A stretch of DNA of 64,000 nt, from NCBI RefSeq assembly GCF_028682455.1, contig NZ_JANHLD010000005.1, positions 202,001 to 266,000 of the forward strand, read 5' to 3'. The notes under the pieces were generated by a model, which saw only the letters and a list, made by a program, of their open reading frames with translations, was not told the DNA's origin and ran no database searches. Shown one piece after another: positions 63,526-64,000 of the stretch (position 1 is the first letter of the stretch; every line of letters starts with the position of its first letter). The stretch is from Pseudomonas putida. Lineage in GTDB: Bacteria > Pseudomonadota > Gammaproteobacteria > Pseudomonadales > Pseudomonadaceae. The position numbers were made by a program, and so were the translations under genes.

Positions 63526-63894
63526 TCAGATACCCCAGAGAATCTGCACACCCCAGACGAAGTACGCGAACATCGCGACACCACATACCGCCTGGAACAG
63601 GAAACGTACGGCAGTCGCCGACTTGCCCAGCGCCATCGGCGTCAGGTAGTCGGTGGCAATGGTCCACATGCCGACCCAGGCGTGAGCGCCCAGGGCAACC
63701 AGTGCCAGCAGACTGAAGATACGCATCGCGTTGTTGGAGAACAGAGCGTGCCACTGGGCAAACTCGATGCCCGGGTGCGCGACCAGGTATCCGATCAGGA
63801 AAATGAAATAAGCCGCGAGAACGACCGCAGAAACGCGCTGCGCCATCCAGTCATAGAGGCCCGAACGCGAGAGGTTCGTGACGTTGGTTACCAT
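63526..63894 (-). CDS. sdhD: succinate dehydrogenase hydrophobic membrane anchor subunit
   Basis: Membrane anchor of 122 residues with three hydrophobic helices (about 19-38, 55-78, 92-118). GAHAWVGMWTIATDYL near 69-84 carries the His expected to ligate heme b, and the region near SRSGLYDWMAQRVSA is the quinone-site start. Start MVTNVTNLSRSG; its first seven bases overlap the sdhC stop. Anchors SdhAB to the inner membrane. Confidence 0.95.
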   Translation of the reverse strand: MVTNVTNLSRSGLYDWMAQRVSAVVLAAYFIFLIGYLVAHPGIEFAQWHALFSNNAMRIFSLLALVALGAHAWVGMWTIATDYLTPMALGKSATAVRFLFQAVCGVAMFAYFVWGVQILWGI

Positions 63895-64000
63895 ATCCAA
63901 ACTCCTGCCAGCACGATCACCACCACAGAGACGGCGATGATAATTTTCGAGCCCAGTCTTCCGCCTTCCAGCGTCTCACCGATGCCCATGTCCATGATCA
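63888..64000 (-). CDS. sdhC: succinate dehydrogenase cytochrome b556 subunit, C-terminal fragment
   Basis: Only the last 37 codons are inside the window. They read GIGETLEGGRLGSK followed by a hydrophobic helix ending VLAGVWIW and TAA (63888-63890). This matches the third helix of SdhC. It precedes and overlaps sdhD, as expected. The 5' part lies outside. Confidence 0.9.
   Translation of the reverse strand, partial: IMDMGIGETLEGGRLGSKIIIAVSVVVIVLAGVWIW

Overview
The window is a stretch of a Pseudomonas chromosome, most likely from the P. putida/P. fluorescens side of the genus. The evidence is the high GC content, the order of housekeeping genes (tig-clpP-clpX; gpsA ... hybrid kinase-fabA-fabB-chemoreceptor; htpG ... 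brnQ-sucD-sucC-lpd-sucB-sucA-sdhB-sdhA-sdhD-sdhC), and four copies of a putida-type REP sequence built around GCGGGGCAAGCCCGC at gene ends. No phage, transposase, CRISPR array, rRNA or obvious pseudogene is visible. Genus is inferred from gene order and protein sequence, not from a database search.

Layout. 1-3.3 kb (minus): clpX (3' end cut by the window), clpP and trigger factor. 3.5-13.2 kb: an accessory block between trigger factor and a tRNA cluster. It holds a Fur-box-controlled FecI/FecR sigma/anti-sigma pair (plus) convergent with a six-gene heme-uptake operon (minus): STN-domain TonB receptor, ChaN lipoprotein, HmuS-like protein, HmuT, HmuU, HmuV. Then come a methyltransferase, three tRNAs (Arg-TCT, His-GTG, Leu-TAG, minus) and folD.

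14.9-22.9 kb: a glycerol/polyol-type ABC importer operon (minus; two ATPases, two permeases, a DUF2160 membrane protein, a large solute-binding protein). It is read from a near-perfect sigma-54 promoter, and a GAFTGA-type sigma-54 activator is divergent from it. The gap between them carries six direct TGAACA hexamers. The two ATPases have complementary degenerate motifs that would leave one canonical and one degenerate ATP site.

23.1-29.0 kb (plus): a likely citrulline/arginine catabolic and uptake operon (CtlX-type hydrolase, ornithine cyclodeaminase, polar amino-acid ABC transporter, Lrp-type regulator). 29.0-34.6 kb (minus): envelope and housekeeping genes (AI-2E-type permease, DUF4892, two alpha/beta hydrolases, SixA, DUF4389, gpsA), with an unannotated 22-codon ORF overlapping the DUF4892 start. 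34.8-39.7 kb (plus): a tightly overlapping trio of TonB receptor, periplasmic binding protein and hybrid histidine kinase that looks like one sensory unit. 39.9-41.6 kb: fabAB. 41.7-52.5 kb: chemoreceptor, DUF3859, amidohydrolase, pirin, dienelactone hydrolase, htpG (heat-shock promoter inside the neighbouring thioesterase gene), two thioesterases, a small lipoprotein with an AlgU-type promoter, DUF599 and brnQ.

52.9-64 kb (minus): the TCA-cycle cluster for succinyl-CoA synthetase, 2-oxoglutarate dehydrogenase and succinate dehydrogenase; sdhC is cut by the window end. Together these enzymes carry 2-oxoglutarate to fumarate. The accessory parts bring in heme iron, polyols and citrulline/arginine, each with its own regulator, and several carry Hfq/Crc-type A-rich motifs at or near translation starts.
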